From: Colwellia chukchiensis
GTDB lineage: Bacteria; Pseudomonadota; Gammaproteobacteria; Enterobacterales; Alteromonadaceae
Direction of reading: 5' to 3'
NCBI RefSeq assembly: GCF_002104455.1
Contig: NZ_NBOC01000015.1
Coordinates: 1 to 64,000 of the forward strand
Length of the DNA: 64,000 nucleotides
Part shown: piece after piece, positions 45,885-54,593 of the stretch
Position numbering within the stretch: position 1 is the stretch's first letter
How the letters are laid out: the number at the start of each line of letters is the position of its first letter
The notes under the pieces: model-generated
The model's input: the letters and a program-made list of their open reading frames with translations, nothing else
Database searches by the model: none
Told to the model about the DNA's origin: nothing
Program-made: the position numbers and the translations under genes

Positions 45885-46547
45885 TTAGCCATTCGCCGCT
45901 TTTTCTTTCATTTGAGCTAACTCTTGCTCTATGTGCTCGTCTACTTCTAAGGCACGAAATTGACTATCTAAGTCTTGCGATTCAGTCATATCAAATGCCT
46001 CAACCTGCGCTTCCACACGATCAATTTTTGCTTGGTAGCGGGCAAATTTATTCATTGCCTCATCAATATTATGCACTGCTGCTTTTTCTCGCACTTTTAG
46101 GCGCACAGTAGCTGATTGTTGGCGCATAAATAAGGCTTCTTGCTTACGTTTTGCCTCACTTAGCTTACTTTGCAAACGCTGACTATCTTGCTGTATTGCG
46201 GTTAAGTATTCGTCCAGCTGCGTTAGCACTTGCTGTATATCTTGTAGTTTTTGCCCACAAGTATGCTTTTCTTGTAAGGCAGATTTTGCTAAATCTTCCC
46301 GATCTCTACTTAAAGCAAGCTCGGCTTTTTGTTGCCAATGCTGAATACGCTTTTCTAAATCTCGAATATTACGCATCAGCGACTTTTTTTCAGCAATTTG
46401 TTTTGCTGCGGTAGAGCGCACCTCGACTAAGGTTTCTTCCATCTCTTGAATAATTAACTTGAGCATTTTCTCTGGTTGCTCTGCTTTATCTAACATGGCA
46501 TTGATATTGGCGTTAATAATGTCGGTGAATCTTGAAAACATACCCAT
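45885..46547 (-). CDS. pspA: Phage shock protein A
   Basis: A 220-residue coiled-coil protein aligning with E. coli PspA: MGMFSRFTDIINANINAMLDKAE (amphipathic membrane-binding helix), EMEETLVEVRSTAAKQIAEKK, QQKAELALSRDREDLAKSAL. PspA/Vipp1/ESCRT-III-type proteins polymerise on damaged inner membranes to limit proton leakage, and in E. coli also inhibit PspF. A ribosome site AGGAG precedes the ATG. It lies ten bases after the 98-residue first gene of the operon. Confidence 0.92.
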   Translation of the reverse strand: MGMFSRFTDIINANINAMLDKAEQPEKMLKLIIQEMEETLVEVRSTAAKQIAEKKSLMRNIRDLEKRIQHWQQKAELALSRDREDLAKSALQEKHTCGQKLQDIQQVLTQLDEYLTAIQQDSQRLQSKLSEAKRKQEALFMRQQSATVRLKVREKAAVHNIDEAMNKFARYQAKIDRVEAQVEAFDMTESQDLDSQFRALEVDEHIEQELAQMKEKAANG

Positions 46548-46557
46548 AATTTTGCTC

Positions 46558-46854
46558 CTAAAGTTTTTTTGCGCTTTGTGGCTTAGTTGTTATTGATTGA
46601 GGCGTAGTTGTTAGTGCTACTAGTGCTTGCGTTTTCACTGTACTGTAGCGCATTGAAAAGCGTTGCAGCTCATCATTAATTGAATTAGATAGTGTCGCCG
46701 CTAAGTTTTGTGCCACTATCTGCCCTTGTTTGTGCATACTTGCTGCTAAGTGCTGCTCTAAACTGTTTTGCTGCGCTTTCGCCGGTAAAGCCGACAACAT
46801 TGCTAAAGACAACACAACCGCACCCAAACGTGTTTTATTCAATAATAGTTTCAT
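46558..46854 (-). CDS. Secreted small protein, first gene of the psp operon
   Basis: A 98-residue protein with a clear signal peptide (about 1-27, ending AKA) and a short helical, Gln/Ser-rich mature part with no domain I can name. The start follows AAGGA. A sigma-54-like promoter lies 73-89 bp upstream of the start, and pspA follows after ten bases. This position, ahead of pspA, is not that of any known E. coli psp gene. It is probably a periplasmic factor related to envelope stress. Confidence 0.75.
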   Translation of the reverse strand: MKLLLNKTRLGAVVLSLAMLSALPAKAQQNSLEQHLAASMHKQGQIVAQNLAATLSNSINDELQRFSMRYSTVKTQALVALTTTPQSITTKPQSAKKL

Positions 46855-46926
46855 TACATATATCCTTATGTCAGTAACATGAAAGCGACGTCAGCATCAC
46901 TTCATGAAAGTATCTAAGCTGACTAT

Positions 46927-46943
46927 TACAAGTGCTGTGCCAA
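46927..46943 (-). promoter_or_regulatory. Sigma-54-type (-24/-12) promoter of the psp operon
   Basis: On the minus strand TTGGCAC (46937-46943), five bases, TTGTA (46927-46931). The -24 element TGGCAC is exact; the -12 element is TTGT instead of TTGC. Spacing is correct. The start would be near 46915, about 60 bp before the first gene. psp operons are classically sigma-54/PspF-driven, which supports the call. Confidence 0.6.
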
Positions 46944-47013
46944 TTCACCCACACAAGATAAACAGTTGTTATGTAAGGATTTATTTTATTTTCAGATATC
47001 TAAGGCATTTTAG

Positions 47014-47074
47014 GACATAATATGTCAGGCGATTATTTGGTCAAATTTGTCACTCATTTTAGTGAATTTGACCA
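47014..47074. promoter_or_regulatory. Two dyads upstream of the psp promoter, possible activator sites
   Basis: GACATA-A-TATGTC (47014-47026) is a perfect 13-bp dyad; TGGTCAAAT..TCACT, six bases, AGTGA..ATTTGACCA (47038-47074) is a longer imperfect one with a 3-bp asymmetry. They lie about 100 and 140 bp upstream of the predicted psp start, where a PspF-like enhancer-binding protein would sit. The second could also be a terminator-like stem for sseA, although it lacks T residues. Confidence 0.4.
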
Positions 47075-47206
47075 GTGGCGAATAACAAGGTTTATACGGC
47101 GAGAATTACCGCGAAGTGAATTGATATTTGCTATCAGGTAAGCGATGGTCAAAGCGACAAGAAAACCATGCCGCCAATCTGCTTCCTATTCTAATAGCAA
47201 GTTGTG

Positions 47207-48052
47207 TTAGTCAGTTACGACGTCTGTTTCTGCAAGCGCCCCCCACTCACTCCAAGAGCCATCATAGACACGCACAGCGTTATGACCAGAAAGCTCAGCC
47301 GCTAAAGCTAAAATACAAGCGGTAACACCAGAGCCACAACTCATGATCATTGGCTTATTTTTCCTATTGAGTGCAGTAAAAATTTGCGCTAACTCGGCAC
47401 GCGGCTTTAATAGCCCCTGCCTGAATAGCTCGGTATAAGGTAAGTTTTTAGCATTAGGCATATGACCGCTGCGCACACCAGCTCTAGGCTCGGCTTCTTT
47501 ACCACTAAACCGAGCTTGGCCTCGGGCATCAAGAATTAACTCTTGTTGGCTAAGCGTTTGTGCTTGCACCTCTTGCCAATGACAAAAATAGTCGGCTTGT
47601 GGATGTGCCTCAAAGTCTCCTGTGACAATTTTTGGCTCAGTTTCAACCGCGAGTGGCTTTTTTAACTTGATCCAATACGGCAGACCACCATCTAATACCG
47701 CAATATTTTTATGACCCATCGCCTTGAACATGTACCAAGCACGGGCCGCCGAAAATAGCCCTAAATCATCGTAGACCACAATTTGACTTCGTTGATTAAT
47801 TCCTAATGCTTGCGCGGCATGTTCAAATTGCGCGGCAGTGGGCATGGTATGAGGATAATTGTTAGATAAATCTGAAAAGTGCTGATTTAAATCAAACCGG
47901 CGCGCCTTGGCGATACGGTGTTTTGGCCAGCTATAGGTTGCCGGCGCCATATTACCAACAGGTGGAATACTCGCATCTAAAACAACCAGATCTGGACTAT
48001 CTAATATGGCGTGTAAATCGATGCAAGAAATTAATTGTTGAAAGTGACTCAT
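47207..48052 (-). CDS. sseA: 3-Mercaptopyruvate sulfurtransferase SseA
   Basis: The 281-residue protein (same length as in E. coli) has two rhodanese domains (about 5-135 and 165-280). The catalytic loop in the second is CGSGVTA with C239 (E. coli C238), the sequence that distinguishes mercaptopyruvate sulfurtransferases from thiosulfate sulfurtransferases. It transfers sulfur from 3-mercaptopyruvate to thiol or cyanide acceptors in the cytoplasm. Confidence 0.93.
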   Translation of the reverse strand: MSHFQQLISCIDLHAILDSPDLVVLDASIPPVGNMAPATYSWPKHRIAKARRFDLNQHFSDLSNNYPHTMPTAAQFEHAAQALGINQRSQIVVYDDLGLFSAARAWYMFKAMGHKNIAVLDGGLPYWIKLKKPLAVETEPKIVTGDFEAHPQADYFCHWQEVQAQTLSQQELILDARGQARFSGKEAEPRAGVRSGHMPNAKNLPYTELFRQGLLKPRAELAQIFTALNRKNKPMIMSCGSGVTACILALAAELSGHNAVRVYDGSWSEWGALAETDVVTD

Positions 48053-48249
48053 AGCTTGTAACTCACAATGACATGATATAGCAAAGCTAACTAAGTTTAG
48101 AATAAAAGTACAGACTTGCGCCGCAAGGGCTAGTTTTAAATGATAGGAAAAGGCAAAGCGCTAATGCGTAAATATGGTGGCAAAACTGCTCATTTAGCGA
48201 AAAACATGAATTAGCTAAACATAATCGAAACAATCACGTTAAAAAATTT

Positions 48250-48369
48250 CTAATGTGATGAGTGCAATGCACTTTGGCTTTTTTCAATTAATGCCACAAT
48301 TAACGATGTAGCAAGCAAACAAATACCAGGTAACATAAACAACGCAAATAACATGGCTAAGCTGGGCAT
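48250..48369 (-). CDS. Small single-span membrane protein (39 aa)
   Basis: On the minus strand ATG at 48369 follows AAGGA at 8 bp, and TAG lies at 48250-48252. The 39-residue product has one hydrophobic segment (about 4-28, FALFMLPGICLLATSLIVALI) and a short polar tail ending SALHSSH. The ribosome site and codon pattern support a real gene. I do not recognise it. It sits in the 685-bp gap between sseA and dusA, on the same strand as both. Confidence 0.5.
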   Translation of the reverse strand: MPSLAMLFALFMLPGICLLATSLIVALIEKSQSALHSSH

Positions 48370-48737
48370 TTTATCATTCCTTTTTTTGACAACGCATTGA
48401 GCAATATAGTTTTAGTGCTATTAAGTAAGTTGCAAAAAACTTAACAAAGGTTGTGCCAAGATCTAATAAAAAACATAAAACATTGTTTATATTAATAATT
48501 TAGTTTTTAAAATAATAAAGACGAGCACAGCTAATTTTTTAGCCTAATTGGAATATGGTTATATTTACTAAAAGATAGTGAATTTAACAGAAAAAAGCAC
48601 GACTAAGTTTTGTATAAAAACAAGTAGTTGAGCTCGTTGCTAGCAACGCAGTCATTTAAAAAATATTGCAGCAGGTATTATCAATTACCGTCCAGCACTA
48701 ACACTACACCTTAGCGGCTAGCACAGCGCTAGACATT
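48370..48737. other. Gene-free AT-rich region with a 14-bp perfect palindrome
   Basis: No coding sequence is visible. CGTTGCTAGCAACG (48635-48648) is a perfect palindrome that could be an operator. Close to dusA, TAGCG and CGCTA (about 48713-48733) form a small stem without a T-run. Confidence 0.4.
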
Positions 48738-49724
48738 CTATATTGACTCTACTTCGGGGTTGAGTTGAAGCACTTTAGCAAAGGCCTGCTGTAGCACTTC
48801 ACCGCCAACATTTTTTCCGTTGGCATTTTCACTCAAGTACCGGCGAAACTGCTTAGCTCCGGCTAGGCCATTGCACAAACCTAACATATGCCTTGCCACA
48901 TGCCAGGCGCGGCCACCGCTGGCAACATGCTGGTCGATATAACTCGCCATTTCATTTATCAGCTTTTGTCGAGTTTTTACCTCAACATCGGCCTGCCAAA
49001 TCTCATTGTCGGCATGCGCCAGCAGATAGGGGTTTTGATAAATTTCACGGCCGATCATGACACCATCAATATACTGCAAGTGCTCATGTGTTTGGGCATA
49101 AGAGCTAATACCGCCATTAATGGAAATAGCTAACTGCGAAAAGTCTCGTTTAAGTTGATAGACCCTGTGATAATCTAGCGGCGGTATATCACGATTTTGT
49201 TTCGGACTTAGGCCACTGAGCCACGCTTTTCGGGCATGAACAATAAAGTGTTGGCACCCAGCAGCGCTGACTGTCGTTAAAAACTGCTGTAAAAACTCAT
49301 AACTGTCTAAGTCATCAATACCAATACGCGACTTTACCGTCACCGGAATATTAGTGGCGTTTTGCATACTGGCAACACACTCTGCCACCAGCTCCGGCTC
49401 AGCCATTAAGCAGGCACCAAACCTGCCATTTTGCACGCGATCTGATGGGCAGCCAACATTGATATTTACTTCATCGTAGCCGTGTTGCTCAGCAATTTTT
49501 GCACACTCAGTCATCGCATGTACATCACTACCGCCAAGCTGTAAAACTAAGGGGTGCTCTTGTTCGTTGTAGGCTAAATAATTGCCTTTACCATGCAAAA
49601 TAGCCCCCGTGGTAACCATTTCAGTATATAAAACAGTGTGTTTAGACATCAGGCGGTATAAATAACGACAATGCCGATCAGTCCAATCTAGCATGGGAGC
49701 AATGGAGAGCTTATGAGAAATCAT
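48738..49724 (-). CDS. dusA: tRNA-dihydrouridine(20/20a) synthase DusA
   Basis: A 328-residue FMN enzyme that reduces uridines 20/20a of the tRNA D-loop. The N-terminus SIAPMLDWTDRHCRYLYRLMSKHTVLYTEM is characteristic of DusA. The catalytic cysteine lies in VGCPSDRVQNGRFGACLM, and the FMN phosphate site in GGISS and GVMIGREIYQNPYLL. Length is as in the family. Its start follows GAGAGC at good spacing. Confidence 0.94.
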   Translation of the reverse strand: MISHKLSIAPMLDWTDRHCRYLYRLMSKHTVLYTEMVTTGAILHGKGNYLAYNEQEHPLVLQLGGSDVHAMTECAKIAEQHGYDEVNINVGCPSDRVQNGRFGACLMAEPELVAECVASMQNATNIPVTVKSRIGIDDLDSYEFLQQFLTTVSAAGCQHFIVHARKAWLSGLSPKQNRDIPPLDYHRVYQLKRDFSQLAISINGGISSYAQTHEHLQYIDGVMIGREIYQNPYLLAHADNEIWQADVEVKTRQKLINEMASYIDQHVASGGRAWHVARHMLGLCNGLAGAKQFRRYLSENANGKNVGGEVLQQAFAKVLQLNPEVESI

Positions 49725-49933
49725 ATAGTTAACGAAAAAACCTTGGTCTTAAGCATGCGCAGCGAATAAAAGTACGCGGCAAAATTTTGCGCAATTATAC
49801 GAGGTTTAACATCACAAAACAAAAATAAAAGCGCTCAGCAAACTGTCGCTGCTTGTGTTGCTTTATTCCGGTGATTATTAAACCTTACGTTGTTTAGCAA
49901 GACCATAAAATCACCACATTTTTAAGTCTTTGT

Positions 49934-50500
49934 TTACAATGCTTTCACTACGCTAATTGCGCCGCGTATTTGCCCTAGCTCGTAGCCAGTGGCAACATCC
50001 GCTGGATAGCGCTCGCTTAAACGCTTTTTTACCTGCTCAGGTATCGACTTACCGTGACAGGCTAAGCAAACCTCTGCAACCGCTTGTGCTTTCATAAAAC
50101 GATAATTACCATCAATAATTTCAGCATATTCTAACGATACTGGAGACTCCCCGTTTGCTTGCCTAACGTTAAAGCGCTCAAGTACCGCTCTTTCAAAGTC
50201 ATCTGGCTTAGCCTTAGCGTTTCTTGGTTTTAAACTTACCCGCTTAACCTGCCAGCCAGAACTGGTACTTAATTCATTTGCTATCCGCGGCGCGGTCTGA
50301 GCACACACATTGATGGCGTGTACTAAGCCACCACTTTGAATGCCTTGCATAAGTTGCGGCTTTAGCGCTCCGGCAAAACGCTTAACAAGTTGCTTAGCTT
50401 GCAGGTTTAAGTCAGTGTCACTTTGCACATTAGTGGCAAATACAGGCGAGGAAAATAGCACTAATATTATTGCCAGAAAAAATTGTGAGCTTTGCATCAT
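49934..50500 (-). CDS. DUF3365 haem-binding protein (periplasmic c-type)
   Basis: The start is placed at 50500, seven bases after AGAGG; the frame extends to 50533 without a ribosome site. The product of about 188 residues has a signal peptide (about 1-22, ending VFA) and a DUF3365-type domain, with AINVCAQTAP in the middle and a single c-type haem site CLACHG near residue 143. It resembles sensor-like or electron-transfer c-haem domains. It lies 83 bp after a cytochrome b gene, its probable electron partner. Confidence 0.83.
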   Translation of the reverse strand: MMQSSQFFLAIILVLFSSPVFATNVQSDTDLNLQAKQLVKRFAGALKPQLMQGIQSGGLVHAINVCAQTAPRIANELSTSSGWQVKRVSLKPRNAKAKPDDFERAVLERFNVRQANGESPVSLEYAEIIDGNYRFMKAQAVAEVCLACHGKSIPEQVKKRLSERYPADVATGYELGQIRGAISVVKAL

Positions 50501-50583
50501 ATAACACCTCTGTTGAGCATTAAGGTTAACCACATTATCCGCTGAGCTACCTTATGATAATTACCCTTGGGTTTTAAAACGGT

Positions 50584-51294
50584 TTACGGTTTCTTTTTCG
50601 GTAAATATTTATAGCCATTGATCATGGCTGATACTAGCGCCGTTTTTTCGCGCCGCTCAGCCACAATGACCCCCACTATATGTAAAAATATGAGCAAAAT
50701 TAAACTATAAAAACCATACACATGGGCGGTAATAAAAGGTTGGCGTAACTGACGCATTGCTTGATAGGCCTCGGCATCAACGTTGACCTTTGAGTAGGGT
50801 TTAATGGCGGCAATATTTTCCTTATCGATGGCGATACGCTCAATAAAATATTGACCAAATGGTGGATAATAAATATCAGTACCGGCAATTACCAGTCCGG
50901 AAAGCAACTGCACTGTCATCATCACTAACAACGCAAATACCATTAATTTACCAGCCGGATTATGGCCTTTATAGGCCTTATTTTTCTGCTGTTTAAATTC
51001 AATCAACTGCTGGACAAAACCTTGAGTAAAGGGTAAAACTCTACGCCACCTTGCATCGGGCTGACCAATAAAGCCTAATAGCAAGCGAAATATTAAGTTT
51101 AAAGCAAAAACATAGCCCACGCAGACATGCAAAGTTTTTAATAAGACTTTACCGTCTGAACTTAGCCCCAATAACTTGCTATTTAAAATCATCAGACCAA
51201 GTGCTATCAGTAACATAATCACGATAACATTTAGCCAGTGAAATAGCCTGATACTGCGACTGTATACAAACACTTGCTCTCGTTTCATTGTCAT
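50584..51294 (-). CDS. Cytochrome b561-like membrane protein
   Basis: A 236-residue protein with four membrane segments (about 15-38, 52-75, 108-132, 188-212) and histidines suited to two b haems (FHW near residue 19, KTLHVCVGY near 55, TAHVYGF and FLHIVGVIVAER near the end). It belongs to the cytochrome b/b6, Ni-Fe hydrogenase cytochrome b-type group. With the DUF3365 protein it could pass electrons between the quinone pool and a periplasmic acceptor. Confidence 0.83.
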   Translation of the reverse strand: MTMKREQVFVYSRSIRLFHWLNVIVIMLLIALGLMILNSKLLGLSSDGKVLLKTLHVCVGYVFALNLIFRLLLGFIGQPDARWRRVLPFTQGFVQQLIEFKQQKNKAYKGHNPAGKLMVFALLVMMTVQLLSGLVIAGTDIYYPPFGQYFIERIAIDKENIAAIKPYSKVNVDAEAYQAMRQLRQPFITAHVYGFYSLILLIFLHIVGVIVAERREKTALVSAMINGYKYLPKKKP

Positions 51295-51689
51295 ATTGAC
51301 CTCTCAGTTTAGCCAGTTACTAAAAGTTACAATGCAACTTTAGGTATTAACGCTGATGGCTTAAAGTTAATAACGCAGCCGTTAGGCGTGGGCACAAGTA
51401 ACAAAGTAAGCGCTAATATATTCCTATTATCCCCATTATTTAACGTAAGCATTTGCGCTAGAACAATGATTGAAATTAAATTTAATCTATAGTGAACAAG
51501 ATTCGAACCTTGATGTGCTATGACTGTCGGCACCAGTTATTACCGAATTGACAAAACTAGATATTCATCATCAGCTTTTACGCTTATTTAATCATTAGAC
51601 ATAAGTGAGTTCTGTAAATTGGCATCAATATTTTTTTGCATAGTACATATGCCTATTGCCTATAGATATGACTGATAAAGTGGAGTTTT
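51295..51689. other. Divergent region between the cytochrome b gene and a LuxR-type gene
   Basis: About 395 bp separating divergent genes. AT-rich promoter-like sequence precedes the LuxR-type gene (TTGCAT near 51637, TATAGA near 51662, spacing long at 19). I see no convincing gene; a minus-strand open frame at 51327-51533 lacks a ribosome site and family features. Confidence 0.4.
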
Positions 51690-52181
51690 ATGAGAGATAA
51701 ATCGATCGCGATCATTTTGCTTATCATTATGTTTTTAAATTTTTTTGACGTGCTCACCGATATTGCCTTGGGTGTGCCGCTTTGGCATATTTTTTCTGAA
51801 AGCCTGATTGTCTTGATATCTGGCATCGGCGCTTACTTTTTAATTAACGATATACGCACACGCACTGCAGATATAAGCCGATTAAAACAAGCGATAGTAG
51901 ACTACGACGATAAATTTAGTCATATTTCTGAAGAAATGAAAAACGCCCGTCACCAATACAGCAACGTTATTCATAAACAATTTTTAAAATGGTCGCTTAC
52001 CCCCAGTGAGCAAGAAGTGGCGATGTTAATGCTCAAAGGCCTGAGTTTTAAAGAGATCAGCGCCGTTAGAAATACCAAAGAAAAAACCGTACGACAGCAA
52101 GCCTCTACCATATATCATAAATCTAATCTTGAGGGACGGCATGAATTGGCAGCATGGTTTTTAGAGGACTTTATGCGCTAA
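51690..52181 (+). CDS. Membrane-anchored LuxR-type HTH regulator
   Basis: A 163-residue protein with two membrane segments (about 6-24 and 32-52), a coiled-coil linker (about 57-92) and a C-terminal LuxR-type helix-turn-helix (about 98-158: LTPSEQEVAMLMLKGLSFKEISAVRNTKEKTVRQQ, HKSNLEGRHEL). It has no receiver or ligand domain, so the membrane part must do the sensing. It is divergent from the cytochrome b/DUF3365 pair, which it may regulate. Start follows GTGGAG. Confidence 0.85.
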   Translation: MRDKSIAIILLIIMFLNFFDVLTDIALGVPLWHIFSESLIVLISGIGAYFLINDIRTRTADISRLKQAIVDYDDKFSHISEEMKNARHQYSNVIHKQFLKWSLTPSEQEVAMLMLKGLSFKEISAVRNTKEKTVRQQASTIYHKSNLEGRHELAAWFLEDFMR

Positions 52182-52509
52182 CTTGCACTCCAACACAGCA
52201 ATGACTTTTTTCGGTATGCATTCAACAAATATAAAAATATATAAACCACTACCTTATGACGCAAGTTCAACGTTATGCGCATGTACTTGCCGGCTTTACC
52301 AGCGCCAATGGTTTATAAGTAACCCTGTCACTAACACATGCATACTGCTAATTAACCGGATAAAGCGATAAAAACTAGCGTAACTTTCAACAAATCAGTT
52401 ATTATGGCTGATATCGTCACTAATTATTGAGTTAGTGAGATTTACTTTTTGCCAATATGTGTGCAAAATCGAATGCCTAATTAAAAAAAAGCTTTTTTGG
52501 AAAACATTC

Positions 52510-52974
52510 ATGAATGTAGAGTTTATTAACCCGTTTTTGTCTTCAATGCTTAACGTAATGTCCACCATGGCGCAAATGGAATTAACGCCTGAAAAGCCAC
52601 GCTTAAAAAAGAATGAAGTTGCACAAGGCGATGTTTCTGGCTTAATTGGAATGGTTAGTGAACAAACCAAAGGCTCTTTGTCTATTACCTTTGAAGGTAA
52701 GTTAGCGTTAGCGACCATGAAAAACATGGTGGGTGAAGGCCCAGATGAGATCAACGAAGAAATTACCGACTTAGTCGGTGAAATTACCAATATGGTTACC
52801 GGTGGCGCGAAACGCATGCTCAGTGAGAAAGGTTTTGAGTTTGACATGGCAACACCTATGGTGGTCTCTGGGACAAAGCACACAATTACCCATAAAGCAG
52901 ATGGCCCAATTGTCATCATTCCACTCGCGTCTAAATTTGGTAAAGCCTATATTGAGTTTAGCTTTGACAAATAA
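52510..52974 (+). CDS. CheX-like chemotaxis phosphatase family protein
   Basis: The start is set at 52510, eight bases after GGA; the frame extends to 52435 with no ribosome site. The product of 154 residues has the CheC/CheX-like pattern VSGLIGMVSEQTKGSLSITFEGKLALATM, then INEEITDLVGEITNMVTGGAKRML, containing the E-x2-N dephosphorylation pair of the family. CheX proteins dephosphorylate CheY-P. No other chemotaxis gene is nearby. Confidence 0.85.
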   Translation: MNVEFINPFLSSMLNVMSTMAQMELTPEKPRLKKNEVAQGDVSGLIGMVSEQTKGSLSITFEGKLALATMKNMVGEGPDEINEEITDLVGEITNMVTGGAKRMLSEKGFEFDMATPMVVSGTKHTITHKADGPIVIIPLASKFGKAYIEFSFDK

Positions 52975-52995
52975 TTGTATAGTTTTACGCTAACT

Positions 52996-53020
52996 AGCCT
53001 CGTTTATACGGGGCTTTTTT
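52996..53020 (+). terminator. Terminator of the CheX-like gene
   Basis: AGCCTCGT (52996-53003), loop TTAT, ACGGGGCT (53008-53015; one G-T pair), then six T residues. Confidence 0.85.
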
Positions 53021-53084
53021 ATATTCGCTTGCCAGCACATGATGTGCTGTTAATTTGTACGGTAGGTAATCTTAGGAGTTAACA

Positions 53085-53504
53085 ATGTGGCAACAAACAC
53101 AAATATCATTACCACCCTATCGCCGTGGCTTTCATTTGATCAGTGACGACATTCAACACGCCTTAGCAACACTTGCACCGGTGCAATGTGGTGTGTTGCA
53201 CATTTTTATCAAGCACAGTTCTGCCTCATTAACAATTAATGAAAATGCCGATGCCACGGTTCGTGCTGACATGGAGCAACATTTCAACCACTATGTACCG
53301 GAAAACGCCCCTTATTATCGCCATACCTATGAAGGCCCTGACGATATGCCTGCACATATTAAAGCTAGCACCCTAGGTAGTAGTGTCAGTGTGCCAATCA
53401 CCCAAGGCAAATTGAATTTAGGTCAATGGCAAGGTATTTATCTGGGTGAACACAGAGAGCATGGCGGTTCGAGAACACTGGTGCTAACCCTGATGGCGGG
53501 GTAG
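53085..53504 (+). CDS. yjbQ: YjbQ family protein (secondary thiamine-phosphate synthase type)
   Basis: A 139-residue UPF0047/YjbQ protein with the family motifs HIFIKHSSASLTINENAD, DMEQHFNHYVP and LGEHREHGGSRTLVLTLMG-like end. YjbQ from E. coli has weak thiamine-phosphate synthase activity; its true role is unclear. Start follows AGGAG. Convergent with alr, three bases apart. Confidence 0.88.
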   Translation: MWQQTQISLPPYRRGFHLISDDIQHALATLAPVQCGVLHIFIKHSSASLTINENADATVRADMEQHFNHYVPENAPYYRHTYEGPDDMPAHIKASTLGSSVSVPITQGKLNLGQWQGIYLGEHREHGGSRTLVLTLMAG

Positions 53505-53507
53505 AAC

Positions 53508-54587
53508 TTACTGCGCCAATTGTACTTTGACTCGGCGAGATATATTACACAATAGCTCGTAAGGTATACTGGTGGCCGCTTGTGCAATTTCTTCTATGTT
53601 TAATCCTTTACCCCATAATGTCGCAATGTCGCCAATTTTATCGGTACTGTGCTGACCTAAGTCTACCGTTATCATGTCCATTGAAACTCGCCCTATCAGC
53701 GGCACGCGTCGGCCATTAAGTAACACCGGCGTACCATTTTGTGCATGGCGAGGATAACCATCTCCGTAGCCTATCGCAATGACACCTACGGTGGTTTTTT
53801 GTTTGCTCACCCAAGCGCCACCATAACCAACCGCTTCACCAGCGGCGATCTCGCGCACGGCAATCAAACTTGATTGCAAAGTCATCACCGGCTTAACGCC
53901 ATCTATTGTCTCGGCCTGCGGCAGAGGTGAAACACCATAAAGTAATAAACCCGGTCTTATCCATTGATAATGACTTTCTGGCCAACATAAAACGGCGGCA
54001 GAATTGGCCAAGCTTTTTTCTAACTTGCTATCAGCACAAAGTGCGTCGAATAGAGCCATTTGTTTAGGGGTTGTGCTTGCAGTTTTATCGTCAGCGCAGC
54101 CTAAATGACTCATTAACACCAGAGATTTTTGCACATTGGGTGATTGGCTTAACGCCTGATAAAACTGTGAAAATTGCTCAGGATTAATCCCCAGCCTATG
54201 CATGCCAGTATCAATTTTCAACCACACTTTTAGTGGTTGCTCAAGCTTAGCATTGAGTATTGCGCTAAGTTGTTGCTGATTGTGTATAACAGTCGCAAAG
54301 TTGTTAGCCGCGAGGATGGCTATATCGCTATCGGCAAAGAAACCTTCAAGTAAAACAATTGGTTGTACTATACCAGCGGCTCTCAGTGCTAAGGCTTCAT
54401 CAATACGGGCAACGCCAAAGGCATCAGCATTGGGCAATGCCTTGGCGATACGCTCTAAACCATGGCCATAGCCATTGGCTTTTAATACCGCTAACACTTT
54501 GGCTTTCGGGGCAAGCGTTTTAATAGTTTGGTAATTATGCGTTAATGCGGATAAATCGATAATTGCTGTTGCTGTGTGCAATGCCAT
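53508..54587 (-). CDS. alr: Alanine racemase
   Basis: The PLP enzyme that interconverts L- and D-alanine for peptidoglycan. The 359 residues match the family. The PLP lysine is K36 in VLKANGYGHG; the second catalytic tyrosine is in VGYGGAW; the SRVSMDMITVDL-type segment and RPGLLLYGVSP are also present. It follows dnaB by six bases, as in E. coli (dnaB-alr). Confidence 0.94.
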   Translation of the reverse strand: MALHTATAIIDLSALTHNYQTIKTLAPKAKVLAVLKANGYGHGLERIAKALPNADAFGVARIDEALALRAAGIVQPIVLLEGFFADSDIAILAANNFATVIHNQQQLSAILNAKLEQPLKVWLKIDTGMHRLGINPEQFSQFYQALSQSPNVQKSLVLMSHLGCADDKTASTTPKQMALFDALCADSKLEKSLANSAAVLCWPESHYQWIRPGLLLYGVSPLPQAETIDGVKPVMTLQSSLIAVREIAAGEAVGYGGAWVSKQKTTVGVIAIGYGDGYPRHAQNGTPVLLNGRRVPLIGRVSMDMITVDLGQHSTDKIGDIATLWGKGLNIEEIAQAATSIPYELLCNISRRVKVQLAQ

Positions 54588-54593
54588 GACAGT

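Noticed and set aside
47038-47074. The longer dyad as terminator of sseA
   Set aside because: No T-run follows on the minus strand and it has a 3-bp asymmetry; a binding site seemed at least as likely, so it is listed as regulatory with low confidence.
47128-47325. 65-codon plus-strand open frame overlapping the end of sseA
   Set aside because: Largely antisense to the confident sseA gene and lacks any family features.
51327-51533. 68-codon minus-strand open frame upstream of the cytochrome b gene
   Set aside because: No ribosome site, no membrane or domain pattern, and it fills the divergent promoter region.
52183-52371. 62-codon open frame after the LuxR-type gene
   Set aside because: Starts right after the stop with no ribosome site and unlikely composition.
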